A stretch of 62,849 nt of DNA from an uncultured Lachnospiraceae bacterium (GCA_910589385.1 CAJUTU010000020.1:1-62849); one strand, 5' to 3'. Counted from the first letter of the stretch, positions 43,968 through 53,307 are shown. Numbers and translations are program-made. The notes: generated by a model from the sequence alone, not told the origin.

Positions 43968-44807
43968 ATGAAGAAAAAAATAAAGGTCTTTTTCAACCGG
44001 GGCATTTTATCCGAAATATGCTTTGCTATTGTGGTACTTTTGATTTTTGCAGCAGTGTTTGCACCATTTTTAGCGCCTTGTGACCCAAATGTAAATGATC
44101 TGAGAAATGTCGTGAAAGGGATATCTTCCGAGCATCTGCTGGGCACGGATTATCTGGGACGTGATGTCATGAGCCGGATTCTATATGGGGCCAGGATTTC
44201 TTTATATACCAGCATTCTTGCGGGAGCGCTCAGTGCTGTGCTGGGGATCCTGCTGGGATTAGTTGCCGGTTATTTCGGGGGGATTTTGAATCAGGTTATT
44301 ATGCGGCTGACGGATGCAGTCCTGGCAATTCCGGCTCTGATCTTTACGCTGGTCCTTGCATCTGCTTTGGGCGGGGGTGTCCTCAGCATCGTCATTTCCA
44401 TTGGGGTCAGCCTGGTTCCAACGTATATCCGTATGGTGAATGGACAGGTGCTGTCTATAAAGGAAAGCGACTATGTGGCTGCCGGAAAGCTGATTGGATT
44501 AAAAAATGCAAAAATCTTGCTGAAACATCTGCTTCCGAACTGCTTTCCGTCCTTGATCGTATTGTTTACTATGAATCTGGGACAGGGCATTATGCTGGAG
44601 GCTACCATGAGTTATCTGGGAGTGGGGATCGCACCGCCTACCGCCACCTGGGGGGCTATGGTATCTGATGGTTATTCTTATCTGACCACGGCGCCTCTTT
44701 TGTCCATCCTGCCGGGAGTGTGTATTATTTTGGTTGTGGTTGCTTTTAATGTGGTGGGAGATGGTTTACGGGACGCATTAGATCCCAGATTAAGGGGGAA
44801 ACTGTAA
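43968..44807 (+). CDS. Opp/Dpp-type ABC permease (DppC-like)
   Basis: A 279-residue second permease: an N-terminal cytosolic stretch, then FAPFLAPCDPNVNDL, LLGTDYLGRDVMSRILYGARISL (family hallmark) and the coupling loop ESDYVAAGKLIGLKNAKILLKHLLPN. Starts six bases after the DppB-like stop with GGAGGT upstream. Confidence 0.93.
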   Translation: MKKKIKVFFNRGILSEICFAIVVLLIFAAVFAPFLAPCDPNVNDLRNVVKGISSEHLLGTDYLGRDVMSRILYGARISLYTSILAGALSAVLGILLGLVAGYFGGILNQVIMRLTDAVLAIPALIFTLVLASALGGGVLSIVISIGVSLVPTYIRMVNGQVLSIKESDYVAAGKLIGLKNAKILLKHLLPNCFPSLIVLFTMNLGQGIMLEATMSYLGVGIAPPTATWGAMVSDGYSYLTTAPLLSILPGVCIILVVVAFNVVGDGLRDALDPRLRGKL

Positions 44808-44808
44808 T

Positions 44809-45813
44809 ATGGCTGAGAAAAAGCATTTATTAGAGGTAAATCACTTGAAAACTTCTTTTTTTACAGACTCTGGAGAAGTGAAGGCGGTCAATGATGTTTC
44901 TTATTATGTTGACGAACAGGAAATTGTTGCGGTGGTAGGGGAAAGCGGCTGCGGAAAATCTGTAACTCAGATGTCTGTTATGCAGCTTATCCAGTCTCCG
45001 CCAGGAAAGATCCTTGGCGGCGAGGCTATTTTGGAAGGACAGGATATCTTGAAATTCCGTCCGGGTTCTAAAGAGATGCGTGCGGTGCGGGGAGAAAAGA
45101 TCGCCATGATCTTTCAGGAACCTATGACCAGCCTGAACCCGGTGATTACGGTGGGAAAGCAATTGACGGAGGTGATCCGGACCCATAAAAAGGTCAGTAA
45201 AAAAGAAGCCTGGGAGATGGGGATCAATGCGCTGGCAAGTGTTGGGATTCCGGAACCGGAGGCACGCATGAAAAATTATCCCTTTGAAATGAGCGGCGGG
45301 ATGCGGCAGCGTGTAATGATCGCGGTGGCAGTGGCTTGTAACGCCAGGCTGATCGTGGCTGACGAGCCGACGACGGCTTTGGATGTGACGACGCAGGCGC
45401 AGGTCATGGAGCTGCTTTTAGATGTAGTGGATAAAATGAAGACTTCCCTTATCGTTGTAACGCATAATCTGGGATTAGTGACTCGTTATGCAGACCGCAT
45501 CTATGTGATGTATGCAGGAAGGATCATTGAATCGGGTACTACGGAGGAACTGATGACAAAACCCTGTCATCCTTATACGATCGGCCTGCTCAATGCGGTG
45601 CCGAAGCTGGATGCGGATGAGCATGCGCATCTGATGACGATTGAAGGGGCTCCGCCGAATCTGGCAGACCTGCCCGATTCCTGTGCATTTGCCCCGCGCT
45701 GCCCTTATGCAAATGAGGCATGTAAAAATCTGCCGCATCCAGAGCTCCGTCCGGCAGGCGGGCATGGGCATTTTACCGCCTGTCATCTGGAGGTCAGGAG
45801 GGAGGAATCATGA
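44809..45813 (+). CDS. Opp/Dpp-type ABC ATPase (DppD-like)
   Basis: A 334-residue ATPase: Walker A GESGCGKSVTQMS, Q-loop IFQEPMTSLNPV, signature EMSGGMRQRVMIA, Walker B LIVADEPTTALDVT. The C-terminal oligopeptide-transporter extension has the cysteine cluster CAFAPRCPYANEAC that often binds Fe-S. Overlaps the next gene by four bases. Confidence 0.95.
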   Translation: MAEKKHLLEVNHLKTSFFTDSGEVKAVNDVSYYVDEQEIVAVVGESGCGKSVTQMSVMQLIQSPPGKILGGEAILEGQDILKFRPGSKEMRAVRGEKIAMIFQEPMTSLNPVITVGKQLTEVIRTHKKVSKKEAWEMGINALASVGIPEPEARMKNYPFEMSGGMRQRVMIAVAVACNARLIVADEPTTALDVTTQAQVMELLLDVVDKMKTSLIVVTHNLGLVTRYADRIYVMYAGRIIESGTTEELMTKPCHPYTIGLLNAVPKLDADEHAHLMTIEGAPPNLADLPDSCAFAPRCPYANEACKNLPHPELRPAGGHGHFTACHLEVRREES

Positions 45814-46790
45814 GCGAGAAAAATATTCTCTTAAAAGTGGAAAATCTGAAAATGCATTTTCCGGCAGAAAGCACCTGGTTCGGAAAAACGACCAAATTTG
45901 TAAAAGCCGTGGACGGACTTGATTTTCAGATCGAGTCAGGTAAGACCTTTGGGCTGGTGGGAGAGTCCGGCTGTGGGAAAACGACTGCCGGCAAGTGTGT
46001 GCTCCGTATCTATGAGCCTACGGAGGGAAAGATTTACTATCAGGGAACCGATATTTCGAAGTTGTCAGAGAGCCAGCTAAAGCCCTATAGAAGGAGCATC
46101 CAGTTGATCTTTCAAGATCCCTACGGCTCTTTGGATCCCCGGCAGTCTGTTGGCTCTATTGTACGGGAAGCAATTTTGGCTGATGGAAAAAAACGGACAG
46201 AGGCAGATGTGAAAGCACGCATAGAGGAGCTTTTGACGCTGGTGGAACTGGATCCTGCCATGGCGGGCCGTTATCCTCATGAAATGAGCGGCGGGCAGCG
46301 CCAGCGTCTTGGGATTGCCAGAGCCCTTGCCTGTGAGCCAAAGCTGATCGTATGTGATGAGCCGGTTTCAGCGCTGGATGTTTCTATTCAGGCCCAGATC
46401 ATCAATCTTTTTGAAAGCCTTCAAGAGAAGCTGGGACTGACGTATTTGTTTATAGCACATGATCTGGCGGTTGTACGGCACATTGCGGATACGATCGCAG
46501 TCATGTATCTGGGCCATATTGTGGAAACGATGGATGCAGGAGAGCTTTATGCGAATCCGATGCATCCTTATACAAAGGCACTGCTTTCTGCCGTACCGAT
46601 CACAGATTATTATACGGAGCAGAAGAGAAGCCGGATTGTATTGGAAGGGGAGGTTCCGAGCCCGATCCATGCGCCTTCGGGCTGCCCGTTCCATCCACGC
46701 TGCCAATACGCTACGGACTTGTGTAAAGCGCAGGCACCGTCTCTTGTGGATCAGGGAGACAGTCATCTTGTGGCCTGCCATAACCTTTAG
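45810..46790 (+). CDS. Opp/Dpp-type ABC ATPase (DppF-like)
   Basis: A 326-residue second ATPase: Walker A GESGCGKTTAGKC, IFQDPYGSLDPRQ, signature EMSGGQRQRLGIA, Walker B LIVCDEPVSALDVS. The C-terminal CPFHPRCQYATDLC cluster is present. Last gene of the LacI-controlled operon; no good terminator was seen directly after it. Confidence 0.95.
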   Translation: MSEKNILLKVENLKMHFPAESTWFGKTTKFVKAVDGLDFQIESGKTFGLVGESGCGKTTAGKCVLRIYEPTEGKIYYQGTDISKLSESQLKPYRRSIQLIFQDPYGSLDPRQSVGSIVREAILADGKKRTEADVKARIEELLTLVELDPAMAGRYPHEMSGGQRQRLGIARALACEPKLIVCDEPVSALDVSIQAQIINLFESLQEKLGLTYLFIAHDLAVVRHIADTIAVMYLGHIVETMDAGELYANPMHPYTKALLSAVPITDYYTEQKRSRIVLEGEVPSPIHAPSGCPFHPRCQYATDLCKAQAPSLVDQGDSHLVACHNL

Positions 46791-46849
46791 GGCGTTTTGC
46801 GGATGATGCGGAGCGGACTGTAACACATTTATAGACATAACCAGAAATA

Positions 46850-46869
46850 CTTTACATTTTTATGTAGAG
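46850..46869. promoter_or_regulatory. Palindrome upstream of the NhaC-type gene
   Basis: CTTTACAT-TTTT-ATGTAGAG, one mismatch, within the AT-rich region 110 bases before the antiporter start. Candidate operator or small hairpin. Confidence 0.3.
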
Positions 46870-46979
46870 TATTTTTGCATTTAATGGTACAATCATCCTA
46901 GTGTAAGGCATCTCATAAAAAATGCGGCAGGCAGTTGATCTGCTGCAAAAATTGGTTACAGATTTCGGAGGAAGTGTTT

Positions 46980-48311
46980 ATGAAAGAAAAAAATGGTAAG
47001 GCATTGCTGCCAATTGGTGTTTTTCTGGTCCTGTATCTTGGGCTTGGGATTTTATTTGAGTACGTCTTAAAAATCCCCATGGGATTTTACAATATCCCGA
47101 TCGTGGTTTCATTCCTGGCGGCCCTTTTGGTTGCCTGCATCCAGAATCCGCAGCTAAAATTTGATGATAAGCTGGAAGTCATGGCAAAAGGCGTGGGTGA
47201 TAAAAATATCATGACCATGATCCTGATCTTCCTGACTGCCGGTATTTTTGTCGGTGTTGTGGGGCGCAGCAGCGCGGAAAGCGTCGCTTATTTCCTGCTC
47301 TCGATCATCCCGGCCCGGTTTTCCGTACTGGTGTTGTTTATCGTAAGCTGTTTTGTGTCGCTTGCAATGGGAACTTCTGTAGGGACGATCACGTTGATCA
47401 CTCCTATTGCGGTATCCGTGGCAAGTGGTTCTGGCTTTGGGACTGCGATCTGTATCGGGGCTGTCATGAGTGGGGCCATGTTCGGGGACAATCTGTCGTT
47501 TATCTCTGATACCACCATTGCCGCATGTAACGGGCAGGGCTGCCAGATGAAAGATAAATTCCGGCAGAACTTTGGGATTGCGCTTCCGGCGGCGCTTGTG
47601 ACATTGGTGATTTTTTTCTTTAAGACATGGAATGCGGAAGTGGGAGCGGAACTGATCAAGGATTATAATCTGATCCAGATCATCCCTTATGTCCTCGTGC
47701 TGATCGGAGGCATCATCGGGATCAATGTGTTCATTGTCCTGCTGATCGGAATTGTATCCGGTTCTTTTATCATGCTGGTGACCGGGGCGACGCAGGCAAC
47801 GGAACTGCTGGGAAATATGGGATCCGGAGCGTCCGGGATGTTCGAGACGACAATGGTGGCGATCCTGGTATCGGCAATCTGCGCCCTGATCCATGAGTAT
47901 GGCGGCTTTGCGGCGCTCCTGGCATTTATCAGGCAGATTTTTAAAGGGAAAAAGGGCGGACAGCTTGGAATCGGACTGCTGGTAGGCGCTATGGATATCG
48001 CTACCGCCAACAATACGGTGGCGATCGTTATGGCAAATCCGATCGCAAAGGAAATGGCGGAAGAATATGAGATCTCGCCAAAGAAAACAGCGTCGATCCT
48101 GGATACATTTTCCTGTGTTTTCCAGGGGATCATTCCCTATGGAGCACAGATGCTGGTCGCAATCTCGGCGGCGACAGAACTGGGATTTGAGGTTTCGGCT
48201 TTTGATATTATTCCCAATCTGCTCTATCCGTATATGCTGCTGATCAGTTCTCTGCTGTTTATCTTTGTGATCCCGTCAAAGAAGGAGCAGCCTTCAGGAG
48301 AAGAACATTAA
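46980..48311 (+). CDS. NhaC-family Na+/H+ antiporter-like permease
   Basis: A 443-residue membrane protein with about eleven helices. NhaC-type motifs: LAMGTSVGTITLITPIAVSVASGSGFGTAICIGAVMSGAMFGDNLSFISDTTIAA (about 120-175), and late GAMDIATANNTVAIVMANPIAKEMAEEY. Family members exchange Na+ for H+ or small solutes such as amino acids. The ATG at 46980 has GGAGG eight bases upstream. Seems a single-gene unit. Confidence 0.88.
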   Translation: MKEKNGKALLPIGVFLVLYLGLGILFEYVLKIPMGFYNIPIVVSFLAALLVACIQNPQLKFDDKLEVMAKGVGDKNIMTMILIFLTAGIFVGVVGRSSAESVAYFLLSIIPARFSVLVLFIVSCFVSLAMGTSVGTITLITPIAVSVASGSGFGTAICIGAVMSGAMFGDNLSFISDTTIAACNGQGCQMKDKFRQNFGIALPAALVTLVIFFFKTWNAEVGAELIKDYNLIQIIPYVLVLIGGIIGINVFIVLLIGIVSGSFIMLVTGATQATELLGNMGSGASGMFETTMVAILVSAICALIHEYGGFAALLAFIRQIFKGKKGGQLGIGLLVGAMDIATANNTVAIVMANPIAKEMAEEYEISPKKTASILDTFSCVFQGIIPYGAQMLVAISAATELGFEVSAFDIIPNLLYPYMLLISSLLFIFVIPSKKEQPSGEEH

Positions 48312-48380
48312 TTTGTGGAATCTGCATGCCGGACATTTGCCAGGAGGCGGACATTACAGGAAAGCTGGAGGACATCAGGG

Positions 48381-48683
48381 ATGGCGTATCATTTGGACGA
48401 GCATATAAAGAAAGAAATCATCGCGCTTGCACAGGAATATGGGATAAAAAAAGTAGTGCTTTTTGGTTCAAGAGCGAGAGGAACGAACAGAGAACGCAGC
48501 GATATAGACCTTGCAGTCAGTGGAGGGGATATTACAAGATTTTCAGTCAATATTGATGAAGAGATAAGAACGCTTCTGATGTTTGACGTGGTGGATCTGG
48601 ACGCGCCGGTCCAGCCGGCTCTGAGGGAAGAAATCAGCAGAGATGGAGTGGTTTTATATGAAGAAGTATGTCAATTTCTGTAA
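48381..48683 (+). CDS. mntA: MntA-type nucleotidyltransferase antitoxin
   Basis: A 100-residue minimal nucleotidyltransferase. The catalytic motif VVLFGSRARGTNRERSDIDLAV (GS-x10-D-x-D) is intact at residues 25-46. MntA adds AMP to the HepT toxin next to it and silences it. The ATG at 48381 is chosen with GGAGG upstream. The gene overlaps hepT by 26 bases, the usual pairing. Confidence 0.88.
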   Translation: MAYHLDEHIKKEIIALAQEYGIKKVVLFGSRARGTNRERSDIDLAVSGGDITRFSVNIDEEIRTLLMFDVVDLDAPVQPALREEISRDGVVLYEEVCQFL

Positions 48684-49050
48684 GGCATTAGAGAATCTGA
48701 GGATTGTGAAAGAAGTAGAGGAACCCTACGATATTTTGACGATGACCGGCAGTGTTGCATTGTTTGAAATCTGTTTTGAACAGTCATGGAAAGCAATGAA
48801 GGCAATTTTGACGGAACATGGCTATGCAGAGGGGCTTACAGGTTCCCCTAAGATGATCATCAAGCTGGCTTACAGTGCAGGGATGATCAACGATGAAGAA
48901 AAATGGCTGGAGATGCTGGATTCGAGGAATGATATCACGCATTCTTATAATGAGGAAATTGCTTTTCAAATTATAAATCATACAAAGAAAGACTATATCT
49001 GTCTCTTTGAAAAATTGAAAGCAGCGATAGATGAAAAATGGATGATTTGA
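48658..49050 (+). CDS. hepT: HepT-type HEPN toxin
   Basis: A 130-residue all-helical HEPN ribonuclease of the HI0074 family. The catalytic R-x4-H-x-Y motif is intact in DSRNDITHSYNEE (about residue 95-107); the Tyr is the AMPylation target in known HepT. Together with MntA it forms a type VII toxin-antitoxin module for stress or phage defence. A 36-base piece of this gene recurs at 56326-56361. Confidence 0.88.
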   Translation: MKKYVNFCKALENLRIVKEVEEPYDILTMTGSVALFEICFEQSWKAMKAILTEHGYAEGLTGSPKMIIKLAYSAGMINDEEKWLEMLDSRNDITHSYNEEIAFQIINHTKKDYICLFEKLKAAIDEKWMI

Positions 49051-49163
49051 GCAGAAAAACAGCAAACAGAAAACCTTATGCAAAATGCTATTTATGATCC
49101 GGATTGAGAGGTAAGCATGGTTGAAGTATTGCATCAATATCTGTTTAAAAAGGAGCGTTGCCT

Positions 49164-51023
49164 GTGAATATCATTAATATCGAGCATATTTATAAAATCT
49201 ATGGAGAGAAAACGATTTTTGAGGATGCCTCTTTTGGAATCCACGAAGGGGACAAGATCGGGATCGTCGGGATCAACGGAACAGGGAAATCTACGTTACT
49301 GAAAATGGCGGCAGGGCTGGAGGAGCCGGATACAGGGCAGATCATCCGGCAGAACAATCTGAAGATCGCTTACCTTCCGCAGAATCCAAAATTCCCGGAG
49401 GATGCGACGATCCTTTCCTATATGCAGGACTGTGAGGAGCAGTGGCGTGTGGAGAGCCATCTGATGAAACTTGGCATCCAGGGGTATGATACTCAGATTT
49501 CCCATTTATCCGGAGGACAGAAGCGGAAGGTGGCGCTGGCGAAGGTCCTGGCATCGGATTTTGATGTGCTTTTGCTGGACGAGCCCACCAACCATCTGGA
49601 TGAACAGATGATCTTTTGGCTGGAGGACTATCTGAAAGCATTCCGGGGCACGATTTTGATGGTGACCCATGACCGGTATTTTCTGGATCAGGTCACGAAT
49701 AAGATCCTGGAGATCAGCCATGGGAAAACGTACGCTTATGAAGCGGATTATTCCGGATTTCTGGAAATGAAGGCGGCCCGTGAGGAGATGGAACTGGCGT
49801 CAGAACGGAAACGTCAGGGTGTGCTCCGTATGGAACTGGAATGGGCAAAACGGGGATGCCGCGCGAGAAGTACGAAGCAGAGGGCACGGCTGGAACGCCT
49901 GGAGGCGCTGAAAGACAAAGCGGCTCCTGTCCGGGATCAGACTGTGGAACTGGATCAGGTGGAAACCAGAATGGGAAAGAAGACGATCGAGGTGCACCAT
50001 CTGAGTAAGGGCTTCGGGGATAAGAAGATTGTCCAGGATCTCAATTATATTTTTCTGAAAAATCAAAAGGTAGGGATCATCGGGCCAAACGGCTGTGGAA
50101 AATCCACGCTTATGAAGATGCTGGCTGGGCTTACAGAGCCGGATTCCGGGACTGTTGAAACCGGGGAGACGATACGGATTGGATATTTTGCGCAGGAAGA
50201 ACAGCCTATGGATGAGCGCCGGCGTGTGATTGATTATGTGAAGGATATCGGGGAATATATTACTACAAAAGAGGGACAGATCAGCGCGTCCCAGATGCTG
50301 GAGCGTTTCTTATTTACCCCGGATATGCAGTATGCTCCGATCGGGAAATTGTCCGGGGGAGAGAAGCAGCGGCTGTATCTCTTAAGCGTCATCTTTCAGA
50401 ATGTGAATGTACTGCTGTTGGATGAAGCATCGAATAATCTGGACATCCCGACGCTGACTATATTGGAGGACTATCTGGATTCTTTTGTGGGGATCGTGGT
50501 TACGGTCTCTCATGACCGTTATTTCCTGGACAATGTGGCAGAACGGATCCTGGCATTTGAAGAGGACGGAAGATTACGGCAGTATGAGGGAGGATATACG
50601 GATTATCTGGAGGCACGGAAAAAGCAGGCAGGGCAGGCTTTTGCAGGAGTGCAGGACTCAGGAAAGCCGGACGCATCGAAGACAGGAAAAGGAGAGAAAG
50701 CAAAAACGAAGCAGGTTTTGGATGGACAGATGCCAGGAGATGGGAAAAAGTCCGGTGGAAAAGATTGGAAGCAGAACAGGCCCCAGAAGCTGAAGTTTTC
50801 TTACAAAGAGCAGAGGGAATATGAAACGATTGACGGAGCCATCCAGGAGCTGGAGGAAGAGATGGAAAGGCTGGACAGAGAGATCGCAGCCAATGCGACG
50901 AATTCCATGAGGCTGTCTCAACTGATGGAAGAGAAAGAGCAGCAGGAAGCGAAACTGGAGGAAAAGATGGAACGCTGGGTATATCTGCAGGAACTGGCGG
51001 AGAAAATCATGGAGACAGGTTGA
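49164..51023 (+). CDS. ABC-F family ATPase
   Basis: A 619-residue soluble protein with two ABC domains: Walker A GINGTGKST and GPNGCGKST, signatures LSGGQKRKVAL and LSGGEKQRLYL, Walker B LLLDEPTNHLD and LLLDEASNNLD. A linker rich in R and K lies between the domains, and a C-terminal coiled coil (about 545-619) follows. ABC-F proteins act on the ribosome, some giving antibiotic resistance; this resembles the housekeeping Uup/YdiF group. The GTG at 49164 is eight bases after AGGAG. Confidence 0.9.
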   Translation: MNIINIEHIYKIYGEKTIFEDASFGIHEGDKIGIVGINGTGKSTLLKMAAGLEEPDTGQIIRQNNLKIAYLPQNPKFPEDATILSYMQDCEEQWRVESHLMKLGIQGYDTQISHLSGGQKRKVALAKVLASDFDVLLLDEPTNHLDEQMIFWLEDYLKAFRGTILMVTHDRYFLDQVTNKILEISHGKTYAYEADYSGFLEMKAAREEMELASERKRQGVLRMELEWAKRGCRARSTKQRARLERLEALKDKAAPVRDQTVELDQVETRMGKKTIEVHHLSKGFGDKKIVQDLNYIFLKNQKVGIIGPNGCGKSTLMKMLAGLTEPDSGTVETGETIRIGYFAQEEQPMDERRRVIDYVKDIGEYITTKEGQISASQMLERFLFTPDMQYAPIGKLSGGEKQRLYLLSVIFQNVNVLLLDEASNNLDIPTLTILEDYLDSFVGIVVTVSHDRYFLDNVAERILAFEEDGRLRQYEGGYTDYLEARKKQAGQAFAGVQDSGKPDASKTGKGEKAKTKQVLDGQMPGDGKKSGGKDWKQNRPQKLKFSYKEQREYETIDGAIQELEEEMERLDREIAANATNSMRLSQLMEEKEQQEAKLEEKMERWVYLQELAEKIMETG

Positions 51024-51037
51024 TCTTATTAGAAAAG

Positions 51038-51066
51038 AATGAGGAGCGGACAGCTCCTCATTTTTT
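51038..51066. terminator. Bidirectional terminator between ABC-F and BlaR1 genes
   Basis: AATGAGGAGC and GCTCCTCATT form a 10-base stem with loop GGACA and six T residues; the reverse strand also has A/T-rich flanks. Confidence 0.85.
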
Positions 51067-52854
51067 AGGGGGATTCCACAGGCCCAGATCAGAAAGGATA
51101 GAAAAAGTAAGTTCTGTGGCAAGGGGGCCTGAGGCCTTTGTCTCATTCTGGATTTTTGTGGCAAAGAAGTAGGTGTGGCTGTCTTTTTCTATATATCCAA
51201 TGAACCAGCCGACCGTATTATGGCCATTTATCTCCTCTGTGCCTGTCTTTCCAGTATCCGTGGAATAAAGACGGATGGAATCCTTTACGGCTTTCATATT
51301 TTCCGGTGAGAACCCGAACTGGTTGTAATAAAACTTCTTTAGCATTTCAATTTGTTCAATAGGCGATATTTTTAAGGATGAATTCATCCAATAAGAAGAT
51401 ACATCCCCTTCAGCAATCTGGTTTCCATAGCCTATCTCCCGGACATAATCTTTTATGGCCGCAAGGCCGGACTGCCGGTCAAGAGCCTGGAAATACCATG
51501 TGACAGAATTTTCCATGGCGGATTCCAAGGTCTGGTCAGCGTTCCATGAATCATATTCGTAGTTTGTCCCATCCCACCGGAACAATGATTGCCCGGGCGT
51601 TATGATTCCGGATTCCAGACCGAATAAAGCACTGTATATTTTAAAGGTGGAAGCCGGAGATATGCGTGCAGCGGCATCCTCTTCATTATAAATCTGCCAT
51701 AAGTTTTCGGCTGTGTCATACAATACAAAGCTTCCGTTATATCCCTCAAATTCATCACTTAGATCAATATAGGCAACATTTTCGTCAGCCTCATGAAAGT
51801 CGTAGTGGCTGCTATCTGCGGCCTGTATAGGTAAAATCGGGACAAAACTTAACATGAGCAATGCGATGAGAATATATGCGAGGGTACTATACAAATTCTT
51901 ACGGAAGGTAGCCGGGTGATAATCTGCAATGTTTATCACCCGCTTTTTTGTCTGCTTCATACTTCCGCTGATTCCGGCTGCAAAGGGGAACGGTGTAAGC
52001 GATACCTTTTCTGAAAAGTTGATCAAAGTATTTCCGTAGTCCTTGTAATCATCTTTGTCAAGTAGTTTTAATACAGAAGTATCGCAGGCCACTTCCCTGT
52101 CATTTTTCATTTCTTTCAGTGAATACCATACAAACGGATTAAACCAATATAGTATGACGGCCGCATTCATCATATAATTAGCCAGGGCATCTTTTGACTT
52201 ATAATGGCTTAGTTCATGGAGCAGCATATACCTTATGTCGTTTATATGATAGTCTGAGATCAAGTGGATCGGAAGAAAAATACACGGTTTAAACAGCCCT
52301 GTAATAATGGGAGATTTCAAAAATGCTGTACTGTAGACTGGAATGGGCTTTGTTATATGCATTTCTTCTAAACAGCCATGATAAAGTCTGCGTACGGCAG
52401 GATTCTGTAACGGCAGTGCGGATTTTTTTAGGATGTTAAAGCGTAGCGCTGACCTTAAAAGCAGCACGGCCATGATAAAAATGCCGATACCCCACAGGGT
52501 GAACAGTATCAGGCCGATGGCCGAGGGTGTATTCCTGCTGACAGATATACTGAAATCGTTCATCCAGCCTGTAGTATTGGATTGGTTGAAAGGTGCAGTT
52601 TCTTTTACAGCGGTTCCTATGTGGGATGGGGATGCATTTCTCAGGTTTTTGAACCATGAAGAAATCAGCAAAAACCGGATTGGCCGGACTGGAATAAAGG
52701 GAACAGCCAATAATCCAAGCAGCAAAAACCATAAATTGTAATGCATCCGATTTGTCAGTTTATTTTTAAGCAAATGCTTGGCGAGCAGAAGTATTCCGAT
52801 AATCATGCTGATAAAAATATTGCATATTAAAAACCTGACCATAAATTCTGCCAC
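51058..52854 (-). CDS. blaR1: BlaR1/MecR1-type beta-lactam sensor-transducer
   Basis: A 598-residue membrane protein. Residues 1-330 carry four membrane segments and an M56 zinc protease (LLHELSHYKSKDALANY, HExxH about 205; later EVACDTSVL). Residues about 345-598 are an extracellular sensor with a class-D beta-lactamase-like fold: STFK (acylated Ser), NSVTWYFQ and KTGTEEING. Binding of a beta-lactam triggers the protease, which inactivates BlaI. GTG start at 52854, GGAGG upstream. No beta-lactamase gene is adjacent, so the regulated target is elsewhere. Confidence 0.92.
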   Translation of the reverse strand: MAEFMVRFLICNIFISMIIGILLLAKHLLKNKLTNRMHYNLWFLLLGLLAVPFIPVRPIRFLLISSWFKNLRNASPSHIGTAVKETAPFNQSNTTGWMNDFSISVSRNTPSAIGLILFTLWGIGIFIMAVLLLRSALRFNILKKSALPLQNPAVRRLYHGCLEEMHITKPIPVYSTAFLKSPIITGLFKPCIFLPIHLISDYHINDIRYMLLHELSHYKSKDALANYMMNAAVILYWFNPFVWYSLKEMKNDREVACDTSVLKLLDKDDYKDYGNTLINFSEKVSLTPFPFAAGISGSMKQTKKRVINIADYHPATFRKNLYSTLAYILIALLMLSFVPILPIQAADSSHYDFHEADENVAYIDLSDEFEGYNGSFVLYDTAENLWQIYNEEDAAARISPASTFKIYSALFGLESGIITPGQSLFRWDGTNYEYDSWNADQTLESAMENSVTWYFQALDRQSGLAAIKDYVREIGYGNQIAEGDVSSYWMNSSLKISPIEQIEMLKKFYYNQFGFSPENMKAVKDSIRLYSTDTGKTGTEEINGHNTVGWFIGYIEKDSHTYFFATKIQNETKASGPLATELTFSILSDLGLWNPPKK

Positions 52855-52871
52855 ATCAATGTCCTCCTTTT

Positions 52872-53240
52872 TTAATCTTTGGAAAGAAGAGAGCGGAGTT
52901 CAGCTATTTCAGTTTTTGACAGTTTGTCATTGTCAATATAGGCAGATAACATAGCCGTAATATTGCCGTCATAAAAACGGTTCAGAAAAGTACTGCTTTC
53001 CTGCCCTATATACTCGGCTTCGTCTACCAATGGCGTATAGACAAATACCCGGCTTTGCTTTTCATATGACAGAACGCCTTTTGTTACTAAGCGTTTGATC
53101 AATGTCTGTATTGTCTTAGGGCTCCAGGTTGTGGTTTGAACCAGGCGTTCGGTTATTTCATTTGTGCTGATGGGAGCGTATTTCCATACAATTTTCATGA
53201 CTTCAAATTCGGCTTCTGAAATCTGAGGCAGATGCGCCAT
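52872..53240 (-). CDS. blaI: BlaI/MecI-type repressor
   Basis: A 122-residue winged-helix repressor: ISEAEFEVMKIVWKYAPISTNEI, TTTWSPKTIQTLIKRLVTKGVLSYEK and the C-terminal dimer and cleavage region (FLNRFYDGNITAMLSAY). It pairs with BlaR1 17 bases downstream. An operator-like palindrome lies at its promoter. Confidence 0.93.
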   Translation of the reverse strand: MAHLPQISEAEFEVMKIVWKYAPISTNEITERLVQTTTWSPKTIQTLIKRLVTKGVLSYEKQSRVFVYTPLVDEAEYIGQESSTFLNRFYDGNITAMLSAYIDNDKLSKTEIAELRSLLSKD

Positions 53241-53259
53241 CGTGTATTCCTCCTATATC

Positions 53260-53307
53260 TTACGATTGTAATAGGGATATTATAATCATAATTTATCCGA
53301 TTGTCAA
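53260..53307 (-). promoter_or_regulatory. blaIR1 promoter and candidate BlaI operator
   Basis: On the minus strand TTGACA (53307-53302) and TATAAT (53284-53279) with a 17-base spacer. Just downstream TTACAATCGTAA (53271-53260) is a near-perfect dyad like the TACA/TGTA sites bound by BlaI/MecI. It would allow self-repression. Confidence 0.7.

Noticed and set aside
37571..46790. A dedicated nickel (NikABCDE) importer
   Set aside because: The binding protein is in the same family as NikA, but it sits inside a metabolic operon under a LacI-type regulator and has no recognisable nickel-specific feature; an organic ligand is more likely.
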